A stretch of DNA of 64,000 bases from Miscanthus floridulus (taxonomy: Eukaryota > Streptophyta > Magnoliopsida > Poales > Poaceae). The stretch covers positions 95,616,269 through 95,680,268 of the forward strand of contig NC_089581.1 of the NCBI RefSeq assembly GCF_019320115.1. Direction: 5' to 3'. Made by a program: the position numbers and the translations under genes. Shown here in pieces: positions 31,401-43,761 of the stretch. A model generated the notes under the pieces. That model ran no database searches, had not been told where the DNA came from, and was given only the letters and a program-made list of their open reading frames with translations. Each line of letters starts with the position of its first letter. Positions within the stretch are counted from its first letter, which is position 1.

Positions 31401-31993
31401 GAATTTTGTTAAAGAGCTTTTACGCAAAAGAACTTTGATTATTGTTAAAGCCATACCTTGAATCCCATGAGCCGGCATTCCTGAGTTCTATCAGTTTTAT
31501 TTCGGTTAAGTCTTGTTGAGTACTTTTGTACTCAGGGTTCGTTGACCCCTTGTTGCAGGTGAGCCTCATGAGCAGATCTGTTTTGGATCGTGCTGCATGA
31601 TTATCGTTCGTTCTGACGATGAGAAGTAAATGTGTGATCCTTGAGCAGGATGTTTATTTTGTGTGTTATGTATATGTTAATTATGCCCCTCCACTACTAC
31701 TATGGTTTGTAATAATTATCGAACTCAGTTTGTAAGGTTTGAAACAACTGGTTTGTAAACTATGTTATCGTAAGACTTCCGCTGTTTTTACTCTGGTGCT
31801 GATATTTGAATAAATGTTGTAATACTGTAATGACTTTGTAATGTGATCCTGCTCGGAAATCATGGATGATTCGGGGTTCCCCGAGGACACCCGACAGTCT
31901 TCTTAAGTTACCAGGAACATATGCATAAATGTCAAAGGTCATCGGACAGTGATAGGTGCATGTGGGCCCTATAACTTAGGAGGTTCTGCCACA
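28403..31993 (+). repeat. Element D 5' LTR
   Basis: 3,591 bp, from TGTAACACCTCGGGTG to GGTTCTGCCACA. Frames such as 28920-29267 and 30298-30642 are open here and again in the 3' LTR (38098-38559, 39590-39934), but this only reflects recent LTR identity. I see no protein motif in them. A TATA-like gttataag lies near 29078. Confidence 0.88.
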
Positions 31994-31996
31994 GAA

Positions 31997-32008
31997 TGGT
32001 ATCAGAGC
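31997..32008 (+). promoter_or_regulatory. Element D primer binding site
   Basis: TGGTATCAGAGC lies three bases after the 5' LTR and is complementary to initiator methionine tRNA, the normal primer of the Tekay/Del lineage. A mutated copy, TGGTGTCAGAGC, follows the 3' LTR at about 41289-41300. Confidence 0.85.
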
Positions 32009-32396
32009 GATCGTTACAAGGTTTTTGTTGTATTGTTTTACAAAAACTTCAAAATGATTGGGATGACTAAATTTAACTTGCTAATTTGGTCCAAATTGCT
32101 TCTGACTTATCTTATTTCTTTCTCACCATTCCTTATTTGATTAAAAGGGTCTTGTGTGGTGGAGTAGTAATCTTACTATGCCCTATATAAAATAAATGTT
32201 GTTTATGTGCATTATAAACTTTGATGTTTTTGTTCATAAGAACAATTCATGCATCATTATTAATTCACTCGTTACTTCCTTCACCTCTTAGTCTGGAGTT
32301 GAGTAGTGAGACTAGTTTGAGTAATGTAATCCATCATAGCTACTCTTTAGACTTTGATAAAATGGTCTTACTTGGATTAAATTGGTTTCCTACAGT

Positions 32397-32966
32397 ATGG
32401 CTCGTGCCAAGATGATGCCCTGTAAGTCCACTGGACCCAAAGGAGTTTCTCGTCACCAACTTACCCCTAGAAATGATGGTGCTAGCAGTAGCAGTTCTAG
32501 GCCTGATCCCCAAACAGAGATACAGAGGATTTCTACAGAGTTAGCACAAGCTACTAGAGATAGGGCTTTGGATGCTATACAGGTAGGAGAATTATAGGAT
32601 CAATTGAGGCGTCTCACCACCACACACAGGAACTATGAAAGCATGTTAGTTCGTACGGTGGAGGGACGAAATGAGGCTTGGCATAGGGAAAATGTAGCTA
32701 GAGCTAGAACTCATGAGCTAGAATTCTATGTAGAAGATTTAGAAGAACATAATACCTATCTACATGAGGAAGTTCATAGGCTTAGCAATCTACTAAACCC
32801 AAATCATGAGCCTCAAGCTGATGCCATGGACCTCGGTGTCATCCTTGCCGATGATAACGAATCGGAAGAGGAAGAAGAAGAAGATCCTGAAGAATTAGTA
32901 ATGATCAATGAAAGTGATGATGAAGGCGGTAATAATTCCGGAATGGATATCGAGTCTGAAGTTTGA
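32397..32966 (+). pseudogene. Element D upstream ORF (orf0-like), one in-frame TAG
   Basis: About 189 codons starting MARAKMMPCKSTGPKGVSRH, interrupted by TAG at 32595-32597. A basic/Ser-rich start leads into a long helical, heptad-like region (about 32600-32800) and a strongly acidic tail (ESEEEEEEDPEE). It ends in TGA/TAA-rich spacer containing AATAAA (about 33105-33125) before gag. An extra ORF upstream of gag has, as I recall, been described in some rice gypsy elements. Function is unknown. The preceding 'cctacag' and following 'gagcag' look like splice acceptors. Confidence 0.6.
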
Positions 32967-33144
32967 AGTAATCACGGAAAAGAGTAGAGTTGTATAATAG
33001 TTAATTATGGTTAAGCTATGTATCTTGTTTTGGTACTTATAGGTTCTGGTGTTTATAGTAGTAAACCCTATGTAATGTGTCTGGAGTAAGCTTTTGTGCA
33101 ATTCAATAAAGGCTTATGAATAAAGTTTGGTTTGTTATGAGCAG

Positions 33145-34231
33145 ATGCATTGTACGCGGGGTTCGTATGTTCCTAGAACTTCACAAGATGAGGATGGTAT
33201 TCTAGATCCACCACCAGTTCCAACAAATCTAGCTGATGCTATAACCGCACTTGTCAATGTGACGGCTGAAAATTCCCGTTTGCTTCATGAGATCGCTGTA
33301 AGTAATCAGAATCAGATGCAAGGAAACTATGGTCATCACCATAACAGATAGGAGGCTACATATGTTGACTTTACAAACACAAGACCACCAGTGTTCACCA
33401 AGGCAGATGAACCATTGGAGGCTGATGACTGGCTTCGAACCATGGAGCAGAAATTTGACCTTATTCCATGCACGGAGTATCAGAAACCTACGTTTGCCGC
33501 CCAGCAACTTAGAGGAGCAACAAGTGCTTGGTGGGCAAACTTAGTGGCTATGCAACCTGCTGGCATTCCAATAACTTGGTCTGAGTTCCGTACTGCCTTC
33601 AGAGCCTATTATATCCCTAAAGGAGTGATGGCAATGAAGCTAGATGAATTCCTTGCTTTGAAACAAGGAGATCAAACAGTGATGCAGTATGTGGGAAGAT
33701 TCAATCACCTATCACAATATGCATCCGAACATGTTAATACTGATGTAAAGAAGAAGAGGTGGTTTATGAGAGGTTTGAATACCAAGCTGCAAACAATGAT
33801 GACAACTTGCATCAATGTCACTTACCATGAGGCCATAAATATTGCAATTGCTTCAGAGTCAAAGTATCGACAGCATAAGGAGCTCAAAAAAAAAGAGTAT
33901 GCCGTCTAGATCTTTTGGGGGAAATCAGAAGAGGCAGAGGGTGATTTATCATCCAGTACATCATAATCGTCCTCCTTACCGTCCGCCACAGTCTCAAGCC
34001 GAGCAACGGTCAAATGTCCGTCCTGCTATAACCTATCCGAACTCACAGTCAACCAATGCTCCTGGTGGCAATGCTCCAATGTCCCAGGGTCACAACTATC
34101 CATGTTACAATTGTGGAAGGACTGGTCATTTCTCCAGGGAATGTCCATATCCTAGGCAGGCTAATCAAAATTATCAGAAGGTCCCTGCCAATCAACAACA
34201 AGGTCAAGCACCAAACAAGAACCCCAATTAG
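33145..34231 (+). pseudogene. Element D gag
   Basis: ATG at 33145 (MHCTRGSYVPRTSQ) runs with one TAG (33349-33351) through the Retrotrans_gag core: FTKADEPLEADDWLRTMEQK, then AWWANL, then MQYVGRFNHLSQY. A run of nine A's (about 33886-33894) shifts the frame by one base. The other frame continues to a CCHC knuckle CYNCGRTGHFSREC near 34103-34145 and a stop at 34229-34231. Gag forms the particle and binds element RNA. Confidence 0.8.
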
Positions 34232-37200
34232 AATGTTTAGAAGGGCAAAGATGAGAGGAAGACAGGACGGGTGTTCTATATTCAAGCTAGAGAAATTCTA
34301 GAAGAGGAGCCAGTGATGATGGGTATGTTTCCTGTTGCCAATCACCCTATAGTTATACTTTTTGATTCTAGCGCATTGCATTCATTCATCAATAGAACAT
34401 TTGTCGTGAAGTATGAAATTTCAATTGGGGCAACAAAGGAAAGTTTCTTTATACAGTCGCTCGGGAGACGTCTGTGTACTAAGGAAATGGTATACCAGGT
34501 ACCCGTAAACCTGGGTGGGCATATTTTTCCCACTACCATGATTATCCTTAAGGATCAAGATATAGATGTAATCTTGGGAATGAATTGGATGTATCAGCAT
34601 AAGGCTGTTATAGATGCTTTGAATAGGACTTTAAGAGTAAGTTTGCCTGATAGTAATTCTCAACTTCTCATCCAACTTCCAACCCTAAGAAGATCAGTGG
34701 GCAAGATTTGTGCAACTGCTGTCAAAGAGATTAGAGATATTCCGATAGTGTGTGAATTTCTGGATGTGTTTCCTAAAGATTTACCCATTCTACCACCTGA
34801 TAGGAAGGTACAGTTTAACATAGAGTTACAACCTAGAATAGCTCCAATTTCTTGGAGAGCTTATAGGATGCCACCTAAGGAATTGGTTGAGTTAAAGGCT
34901 CAGTTACAAGAATTAATTGAGAAGGGGTTTATCCAACCTAGTTCCTCACCTTGGGGATGTCTGGCAATTTTTGTGAAAAAGAAAGATGAGACCCTGAGGT
35001 TATGTGTTGACTATCGTCCGTTGAATGAAGTGACCATCAAGAATAAGTATCCATTAGCTCAAATAGATTTGCTTTTTGATCAATTGGCCGGAGCCAAAGT
35101 TTTCTCCAAGATAGATTTGAGATTAGGGTATCATCAAATTAAGATAAAGCCTAAAGATATTCCCAAAATGGCATTTACCACAAGATATGGATTATATGAA
35201 TACTTGGTAATGTCTTTTGGTTTGACAAATGCTCCTGCTCATTTTATGTATCTGATGAACTCAGTATTCATGCCTGAGCTAGACAAGTTTGTAGTGGTGT
35301 TTATTGATGACATTTTAGTATATTCCAAGAATAAGAAATAACATACGGAACATCTCAGAATTGTTCTGACCCACTTGAGAGAACATCAACTATATGCCAA
35401 GTTCAGCAAGTGTGATTTTTGGCTTAAGGAAGTGCAATTTCTTGGACATGTCTTATCAACCGAAGGAGTTGCAGTTGATCCCAGCAAAGTAAGTGATGTG
35501 CTTGATTGGAAACCACCAACCACAGTTCATCAAGTTCGGAGTTTTCTAGGATTGGCGGGGTATTACCGTCGGTTTATTCTAGAATTCTCTAAAGTATCAA
35601 AGCCTATAACGGAATTGTTGAAGAACCAAGTCAAGTTTGTCTGGTCATCTGATTGTGAAGAGGCTTTCCAGACCTTGAAGAGATTGTTGACTACTGCACC
35701 AGTATTAGCCCAACCTGATATTGAGAAGCCATTTGATGTGTATTGTGATGCTTCAGGTATTGGTATTGGATGTGTGTTAATGCAAGAAGGCTGAGTCCTT
35801 GCTTATGCGTCCAGGCAACTTAAGCAGCATGAAGAACACTATCCGACTCATGATCTGGAGTTAGCAGCTATGGTTCATGCTCTAAAGATTTGGTGGCATT
35901 ACCTGCTTGGTAATACATGCCATATGTATACAGATCATAAGAGCTTAAAGTATATCTTTACTCAGTCAGAATTGAACATGCGACAAAGAAGATGGTTAGA
36001 ACTGATTAAGGATTATGATTTGGAAGTACATTATCACCCAGGTAAAGCAAATGTGGTTGCAGATGCCCTTAGTCGCAAAAGTTATTGCAATTGTCTGACA
36101 GTGAGAACAATGGGTTTGAATTTATGCCAAGAAATGGAGAAGTTGAATGTAGAAGTAATTCAACAAGGAAGTTTGACCAACATAATTGTTGAAGCTACTA
36201 TTCGAGATCAAGTTATTGCTGCTCAGAAGGAAAACAAGGGTATAGCCCATATCAAGGAAAAAGTCAAGAATGGAAAAGCGGAATGCTTTAGCATAGATGA
36301 TGAAGATGTGTTATGGTTCAAGGATCGCCTGGTGGTACCAAAAGTTCCTGAGTTGCGGTAGTCAATTCTAGATGAGGCACATGCTACTAGGTTATCTATC
36401 CATCCAGGAAGCAACAAGATGTACCATGATTTGAAGCAAAGATTTTGGTGGACTAAAATGAAAATAGAGATTGCTAGATATATAGCGAAGTGTGATACTT
36501 GTCAAAAGGTGAAAGCTATACATTTGAGGTCTGCTGGTGAATTACAACCATTGCCTATTCCATCTTGGAAGTGGGAGGACATAAGTATGGATTTTATTGT
36601 TGGTCTACCCAAGACATCAAAGGGATTTGACTCAGTGTGGGTTATTGTAGATTGACTCACTAAGTCAGCACATTTTCTTCCAGTTAAGACAATATATCCC
36701 ACGATCCAATATGCCAAGATGTACTTAGCAAGAATCATGAGTTTGCATGGGGTACCAAAAACCATAGTGTCAGATAGGGGTACACAGTTTGTCTCCAGCT
36801 TTTGGAAACACTTACATGCTTCGTTAGGTACCAAACTTCGATATAGTACAGCTTATCATCCGCAGACTAATGGGCAGACTGAAAGAGTCAATCAAGTACT
36901 TGAAGACATGTTAAGATGTTGTGTCCTTAACTATTGCAATAAGTGGGATGAATGCTTACCTTTGGCTGAGTTTTCATACAACAATAGTTATCAGGAAAAC
37001 ATTAGAATGGCTCCATTTGAAGCACTCTATGGTCATAGATGCAGAACATCATTGAGTTGGTCTGAGCCTAGAGAAAGAAGATTCTTTGGAGTTGACCTTG
37101 TGAAAGAAACAGAAGACAAGGTTAGGCAAATATAGAGTAATTTGAAAATAGCTCAGTCCCACCAAAAGAGTTATGCGGATAGAAGATGGATACCATTGGT

Positions 37201-37310
37201 ATTTAACAAAGGAGATTTTGTATATCTGAAAGTATCACCAATGAAGGGAGTTAACCGTTTTGGTGTTAAAGGAAAGTTGGCACCCCGATACATTGGACCG
37301 TATCAAATTT
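34232..37310 (+). pseudogene. Element D pol: protease, RT, RNase H, integrase
   Basis: One frame with several stops. Protease: [13 protein letters not shown] near 34350 (DSS in place of the usual DSG/DTG, so probably impaired). [26 protein letters not shown] and catalytic [10 protein letters not shown] near 35300. RNase [15 protein letters not shown] near 35740 and [10 protein letters not shown] near 35930. Integrase: a zinc-binding HHCC region (HPGSNKMYH...CDTCQ, about 36400-36510), then MDFIVGLP, VSDRGTQF and HPQTNGQTERVN as the DDE core. Stops occur at 35339, 35792, 36359, 36653 and 37133. Order PR-RT-RH-INT defines Ty3-gypsy. Confidence 0.85.
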
Positions 37311-37634
37311 TTGGAGAGGTATGGAAAAGTAGCATATCGCTTGAAATTACCTGAACATCTTGTAGCTATGCATGATGTGTTCCATGTTTCTCAATTGAAG
37401 AAGTGTCTCCGAGTGCCTGAACAGAATGTTGAAGTTGAAGGAGTGGAACTAGAACCAGATTTAACTTACTCCGAATATCCTATCCGAGTGTTAGATCAGA
37501 AAGATCATGTTACTCGAAGACGGACAATCAAGTTCTATAAAATACAATGGAATCAACATTCAGAAGAGGAAGCTACCTGGGAATCAGAAGATTACTTGTT
37601 AGAAAAGTTTCCAGAGTTTCTAGCGTCAATATAG
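37311..37634 (+). pseudogene. Element D integrase C-terminus with chromodomain
   Basis: A frame change near 37310 separates this from pol. It encodes YRLKLPEHLVAMHDVFHVSQ (the GPY/F-type integrase tail) and then a chromodomain-like end, IKFYKIQWNQHSEEEATWE followed by SEDYLLEKFPEF, stopping at TAG 37632-37634. In chromoviruses this domain steers insertion towards particular chromatin. Confidence 0.8.
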
Positions 37635-37785
37635 AATAGAGTAATGATAGTTGAGTTCGGTTGTACAAGTTGTGTTTTGTAAAGGGACCTCAGCTGTTTT
37701 ATGGATAGCTTTGGTATGTGTTCTCATGACACATTTCCTTTTCCATTACTTATTCTATGGCTTTGAATCTCAGGGCGAGATTTCT

Positions 37786-37800
37786 TTTAGGGGGAAGGAT
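37786..37800 (+). promoter_or_regulatory. Element D polypurine tract
   Basis: TTTAGGGGGAAGGAT sits immediately before the 3' LTR at 37801, matching the purine-rich plus-strand primer expected there. Confidence 0.75.
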
Positions 37801-40800
37801 TGTAACACCTCGGGTGTTTAAAATACTAAAACTGCCATATCATCATATGCATTGCAAGGTAATTGGTCATATTAAAAACTTTGAGATGCATACACTAAAA
37901 CAAGTTTATATTTATGTGGTATGTGTTGCATTGTATTGTTTGACTTAAGTTCAAAGTTTGTTTGGATTTTGAATTTTTTGAGAAAACCCTGATTTTCAGC
38001 ATTTAAATTCTACCCTGAAAATCCATTTCAAAATCTAAGCATATTTTGGGGTTGAGCCCAAAAGCAAAAGTGTAGAGCTTGACAAGTTATACAAAGTTTG
38101 TTTTTGGAGTTTTTCAAGTTGTTTAGAAAAATTTCAAGTAATTCAAAAAGGCGTAATTCGTTAAATTTCCCTATTCAAATTCAAAAGTTCATTTCAAAAT
38201 CTAGACCGAATTTGGCGAATGGCAATTCTGTAATTTCGATGAACAGTGTTCATCGCTTGCGCTACACCGCCGGCGAGCTTCGGTTTGCTTCTAGTCGCGC
38301 ACGTGGCCGTCTGGGCATCGCGTTGGCACGGCGAAGGCTTCCGCGTGGCTTCTTTGCACTTCCTGGTCGCGTTATAAGCCAGCCACCATCGCCGTTCTTC
38401 GTTTTCTCTTCTCCTCTGTTTTCCAGTCACTGCCGTCGCAGCTCCGTTGAGCCCTCGCCGTTGAACTTGCGTCTACGTCATCGCGGCATAGTGCTAGATA
38501 GCTTTGTAGTTTCCTTGCACACCCAGCCAGCTAGCTCTGGTCGATTGATTTCGTCGTGAGTTCACCGTTCGTCGCTTTCTTCCTCGCGGCTGGCAACCTC
38601 ACCCGAGACTCCGTTTCACCGTGGCCAGCCTACTCCGGTGAGCCGTTGGCCTTGATCGGTGTACCTACAGCTTCGTCTCGATGCTGTGGTGCTTAATCCT
38701 ATGTTGCTTGCTCATTTTTACCACTACAGTCGCCGGTTCTTCCTCACCGACGATCTTTGCTCCGCCGTGATCACCGTGATCGTCGTCACGCCTCTCTGTT
38801 GCTTCTCCGACCTCGCTCCTTGCTTCAACATGTTCGGGGTGAGCCACCGGTGCTTATTGGATCCCTTGTTTGAGCTCTACCGGTCGCACACCGCTGGCGT
38901 AGCGCTGCCATGCCACCGCGTCCGCCATGGCCGACGACGAGCTAGTATAGGGCCATAAACAGTGCTGATAGGGACGTCAATCGATGCGCCTAGTCTTGGT
39001 GATCATTTTGGTACTTAGCCGTCGCCGTTGGACTCACCGTCAACGAGTTTACGTCGGTCAGCGCCATCGCCATCGTGGTCAAACGCACGAGGTTAGGGAT
39101 GACAGGTGGGACCCGTTGTCAGTGACTCAACGTTCAAATGGATTTTTCTATTTTCAGATTTGAATGAATAGTGATGTAATTTGTTATTTTTGTGTAGATT
39201 TATTTAGAGCTCCAAAAATTATGAAAATTTTTGTGTGACTTCTCTGTGATGTATATTATTTAAGAAAAATATGAAATAATGTTTTTCAGTAATTTTTTAA
39301 TGTGATAAAAATTGCTCAATTTATTAATAAATGGATTTTCATGATTTTTCTAGGCTTATTTATTTATCCAAAAATTATGAAATTTGTGTTGCCACTTAGT
39401 TATCATGTAATGAACATTTACTAAAATTTTGAGCTCAATTAGAATAAGTTGATTTATTTCATAATTTTGAATTAAATAATTAATTCATAAAAGCAAATAG
39501 TAACCTTTGATGATTTAGGTTTTGTTTGAAATTTTGATTGAGTGATGACCTTGGGTAATTTGTTGATAATGATCCTTGGCCATTGATGTATGTGTTATGA
39601 AAAAGATTTAGTTTGTTTAACTTGCAACTGTACCACAAAGGAAAGTTGTATTCAAATTGTTAATTTTTGCATCCATCATCGAGCATCATGTTTTGTATTC
39701 CGCATCATGTTAAACATGGCATTGTTACTATGTGTAGTGAATGAAGGTGAACACGTGGTAATTAATCAAGTTGTTGAGGAAGTTAATCTATCTGTTGAGG
39801 TCGGATTGAATACTTGTGAAACATCGCAGGAGCCGGACTTTTTCGTCAACGAAGGCAAGCCCCGGATGCATACAACCCTATCTTGTGTTTTACAAATTAA
39901 TTTTGCTTTTGCTTTCTGTTACTGCATTAAGTGATTAGGAGTTAAGTAAGAGCCTAATTGGTGCATTAACAACCTTGTTATTCCATATTTACCATATTAC
40001 CAGTTTTAAATTCGTATATGCCTAGTTTTGCTTAGCTATGCGTAGAACGATGAAGTCAGGTGATTAACTATCACATGCAAGTTTCAAATGGAACCTTGGT
40101 TACTTATGTTATCATGTGATATGGGAATGTGGAGTAATAAATCTAGACCGGGCGGACTTGGTGTGTGTGAGCCATGAGACATGGAGGTCTTGTGAGCGGG
40201 TTCTTTCCACCTGTGTTGATTAAGACACGTCCGTTGTTGAATTGCATGAGGTGAGAATTTGTAGTACTAAACACATACTCCGGTAAGCCTTAACTTGGCA
40301 ATTCTATTATGAGAATGGCTACTCGTGCACTGGGAGTGGAGAGATGGCGGGAATAGCATGTACCCATGTGGCCATGGGCTAGATTGGTGGAGTACTGTGT
40401 TCTCGGGTGGCGCGAACCCGTTCTTATTTAGAGGATCCGAGGGTAGGTTGGTATATGTAGGTCGGGGACCTACATATGTCGTGTGGTCTGGAATCCCTAG
40501 CTAGGTTTATAATCGGTTCGAATCGTCGTTGCTCCTCGATTATGGAGACTCAACTCACTGTTCATCATCGTAGTATTAATAACTAGAACTTGAGAAAGGT
40601 TTGCAAAAAAGATTGATATGAAGTTCATGTTCTCATTACGGATCATGGCAGATTCATATGTGGTACTTATAAAGTTTTACCTTGGAATTAAAGAATTTTG
40701 TTAAAGAGCTTTTATGCAAAAGAACTTTGATTATTGTTAAAGCCATACCTTGAATCCCATGAGCCGGCATTCCTGAGTTCTATCAGTTTTATTTCAGTTA

Positions 40801-41285
40801 AGTCTTGTTGAGTACTTTTATACTCAGGGTTCATTGACCCCTTGTTGCAGGTGAGCCTCATGAGCAGATCTATTTTGGATCGTGCTGCATGACTATCATT
40901 CGTTCTGACGATGAGAAGTAAATGGATGATCCTTGGGCAGGATGTTTATTTTGTGTGTTATGTATATGTTAATTATGCCCCTCCACTACTACTATGGTTT
41001 GTAATAATTATCGAACTCAGTTTGTAAGGTTTGAAACAACTGGTTTGTAAACTATGTTATCATAAGACTTTTGCTATTTTTACTCTGGTGCTGATATTTA
41101 AATAAATGTTGTAATACTGCAATGACTTTGTAATGTGATCCTGCTCGGAAATTGTGGATGATTCGGGGTTCCCCAAGGACAGCCGACAGTCTTCTTAAGT
41201 TACCAGGAACATATGCATAAATGTCAAAGGTCGTCGGACAGTGACAGGTGCATGTGGGCCCTATAACTTAGGAGGTTCTGCCACA
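37801..41285 (+). repeat. Element D 3' LTR
   Basis: 3,485 bp, from TGTAACACCTCGGG to GGTTCTGCCACA. Compared with the 5' LTR it lacks about 110 bp between 'ctagacc' and 'aatttggcgaatgg' (present at about 28806-28918) and shows scattered transitions. It should end the element, but 53 further bases precede the target duplication. Confidence 0.88.
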
Positions 41286-41338
41286 GAATGGTGTCAGAGC
41301 GATCGTTACAAGGTTTTTGTTGTATTGTTTTACAAATA
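41286..41338 (+). other. Leader/PBS tail appended to element D
   Basis: These 53 bases repeat the sequence that follows the 5' LTR at 31994-32046, including the primer binding site, and end just before the GTTGG target duplicate. Integrated elements normally end at the LTR's CA. See findings. Confidence 0.75.
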
Positions 41339-41343
41339 GTTGG

Positions 41344-41806
41344 GGACCGCCATGAACTTGGCATAGCATGGCCACCCTAGGATGGCGTGATAGGTTCCCT
41401 TGAACCCAACCACCTCGAAAGTGAGGACCTCCTTGCGGTAGTTGGAGGGAGTGCCGAAGTAGACGGGCAGGTCGATGCGCCCGAGGGGTCACGTGCGTTT
41501 CCCTGGCATGATGCCGTGGAAAGGCACGGCATCACCCCGGAGCTGTGACTAGTCAAGCTCTAGGAGCTCCAGGGTGTTGGCGTAGAGGATGTTGAGGCCG
41601 CTGCCTCCGTCCATCAATAGCTTGGTGAGCCGAGTGTTGCCGATGATTGGGTCAACAACGAGTGGGTACTGCCCGGGGTTTGGGACATAATTGGGGTGGT
41701 CATCCCGATCAAAGGTGATCATCTCCTGAGACCAGTTGAGGTACCGGAGAGTGGCCACCTTCACCGAGAAGACCTCCCAGTGCTCCCTCTTTCGTTGGCG
41801 TGCCAT
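41344..41806 (-). pseudogene. Element B aspartic protease region
   Basis: The minus frame contains REHWEVFSVKVATLRYL, PNPGQYPLVVDPIIGNTRL and LLMDGGSGLNILYANTLELL (DGGS-type active site as in Retand elements). It ends in GTYHAILG...PCYAKFMAVPN at the D insertion. A stop follows LELLELD. The protease would process the gag-pol precursor within particles. Confidence 0.75.
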
Positions 41807-43756
41807 GAGGCACGCTGAAGGCCGCTAAAGATCATGAAGGCATTGTGCACCTCGGGGAACCCGTCGTCCTTGTCGTCGTCCCTATCGCCGGCGTCCCTCC
41901 TTTTGTCATCATCGTTGGGGAGTCCAAGCTTGGCATAGTAATGCCGGACCATGGTGCACTCTTCAAGGGCATGCTTTACCGGGCCCTGGTGGTAAGGGTA
42001 GGGTTTCTTAAGCATATCATCAAAGAGCCTGGGGCCTCTAGGGCCTCGGGGATTCTTGCGATCTGCAGCCGCAACTAGACTGGCCTTAAGGACCTCCTAC
42101 TTCCCCTGGTGACCCTTTTTCTTTTTCTTGGGGAGGTGGGGAGCCGAGGCCCTGGGGGCCTCGTCCCTCCACTTCCCCTTGGCGTCATTGTCGGGGAAGA
42201 TGGCCTCGATGGCCTCTTCGCCCTAGGTGAAGTTAGTGGTGATGTCGAGGAGCATGGCCACCAAGGTTGGCACGTTCCGGCCTAACTCTTGGACTAGGTC
42301 TCGACAGGTGGTGCCGGAGAGGAAAGCCTAGACAATTTCTGAGTCATCAACGCTGGGCAACTCAGTGCACTGCTTGGAGACGCATCGGATGAAGTCTCAG
42401 AGAGACTCGTCCGGCCCCTGGCGACAACTCTTGAGGTCCCAGGAGTTTCCTAGGCGCACGTATGTGCCCTAGAAATTATTGACGAAGACCTTTACCAAGT
42501 CACGCCAGTTGTGGATCCACGAGGGAGGGAGGTGTTCGAGCCAGGCTCACGCCGAGTCTGATAGGAACAACAGGAGGTTGTGGATAATGAGCAGGTCATC
42601 GTCCGCACTGCCTAGCTAACAAGCTAGGCAGTAATCGGCCAGCCAAAGCTCGAGGTTGGTCTCACCGCTGTACTTTGTGAGGTTGGCCGGTTGCCGAAAT
42701 CGGGCCAGAAAGTGAGCGCTGTGGATGGCCCTGCTAAAGACCCAAGGACCAGGTGGCCCAGGAGAAGGACTGCGGTCCTCCCCACTGTCGTAGCAACCAC
42801 CTCAGTGCAGATGGTAGCCTCGTGGTGGGCCCCTCATTATCGTGGTGCCGTCGCCTGCTAACCACATCGTGGTCGCCTTGTGCCTCATGTCGGTCGCCAA
42901 GGTGATCATGCACCGTGGGGGCCCTGTTGGCCGTCGGTGCCAAAGTGGGCTCGGGATGAACCGAGGCCTCCCTATCCTACCAAGATGGTGCTATGGAAAG
43001 TTCTGAGGCGCCTCCATGCCGTCGAGAGGCAGAACTTTCAGCCTGCTACACCACAGCAGTCTCAAGGAGGTCTCAGAGCTCACCATGGGCTCGTCGCCCC
43101 TCCGTGGTAGATGGCTCGGGCATCGTCCAGAGTAGCATTGCCGCTGCCACGATGCTCTAGCTAGCACGATTGAAGATAGGGGGTTGCTTGCCCCCTTTGT
43201 CATTGTTGATGCGGCGGTTGACATCACAAGCCCTCCGCTGGGCTGCTCCGCCATCACCATGACCCCGCTGCTCTTGCTTGAGAGTGTCTCAGAGCTGCTG
43301 CTGCTGCAGGAGTCAGTCTTGTTCGACCTTGGCCTAAAGCTCACGAAGCTGCTACAAGTCAAGGCATCAAAGTTCCTCATGGGCGGGGTTCTCGTTCCGC
43401 GCCGCCAGGGGTTTGACGCGTGGGGTTGTGGCATCGCCTGCCCCTTCATGGTGCGGGGAGTGGTTGCCTGCCCCTTCATCCTCATCACTCGCTCTCAGCA
43501 TCCCAAGCCCGATGTGGAAGCACTCTCGAGTGGGATCGTAAGTGCCTTCGTCGTCGGAGTCGGAGTAGCCAAAGCAGTAGTCGCTCACGGCCAAGAAGCG
43601 ACGCATGGCTTCAGGGTCATGAAGCCTAGAGAAGTCTACTCTAGCCCACGCCTCGTCCTCCTCTAAGGAGTCAGCATGGGTGTGGGTCGATGTTGTAGCA
43701 TCGAGGTCGAGGGTGAAGCATTGGTGGTGTCCTGAGGGCTCCATGTGAGCGGAAGC
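41807..43756 (-). pseudogene. Element B gag, main part
   Basis: Minus-strand gag text starts after the element C insertion with YASAHMEPSGHHQCF and the acidic EEDEAWARVDFSRLHDPEAM. It runs to a Retrotrans_gag-like block near 42300-42560 (NSWDLKSCRQGPDESL, then FIRCVSKQCTELPSV) and ends with MLKKPYPYHQGPVKHALEEC near 42015. A Lys-rich patch (PKKKKKGHQGK) precedes that end. Stops and frameshifts are frequent. The corresponding first segment is at 56496-57019. Confidence 0.7.
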
Positions 43757-43761
43757 GTAGG

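Larger units (their letters stand above)
28403..41338 (+). mobile_element. Element D: Tekay/Del-like chromovirus (Ty3-gypsy)
   Basis: Flanked by GTTGG (28398-28402 and 41339-41343) and inserted between the protease and RT of element B. It has large LTRs (about 3.5 kb), an iMet-type PBS, an extra upstream ORF, gag, PR-RT-RH-INT and a C-terminal chromodomain, the hallmark of chromoviruses. LTR copies differ by only about 2-3% in the samples compared, apart from a deletion of about 110 bp in the 3' copy, so it is the youngest dated insertion here. Stops and two frameshifts inactivate it. Its 3' end extends 53 bases past the LTR. Confidence 0.88.

Noticed and set aside
31997..32008. tRNA-like TGGTATCAGAGC sequences as possible tRNA genes
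   Set aside because: Only the primer binding site is present. There is no cloverleaf or A/B box around it.
43184..43666. 160-codon plus-strand ORF antisense to B's gag
   Set aside because: The minus strand encodes recognisable gag residues, and the plus frame is its complement with no motif of its own.
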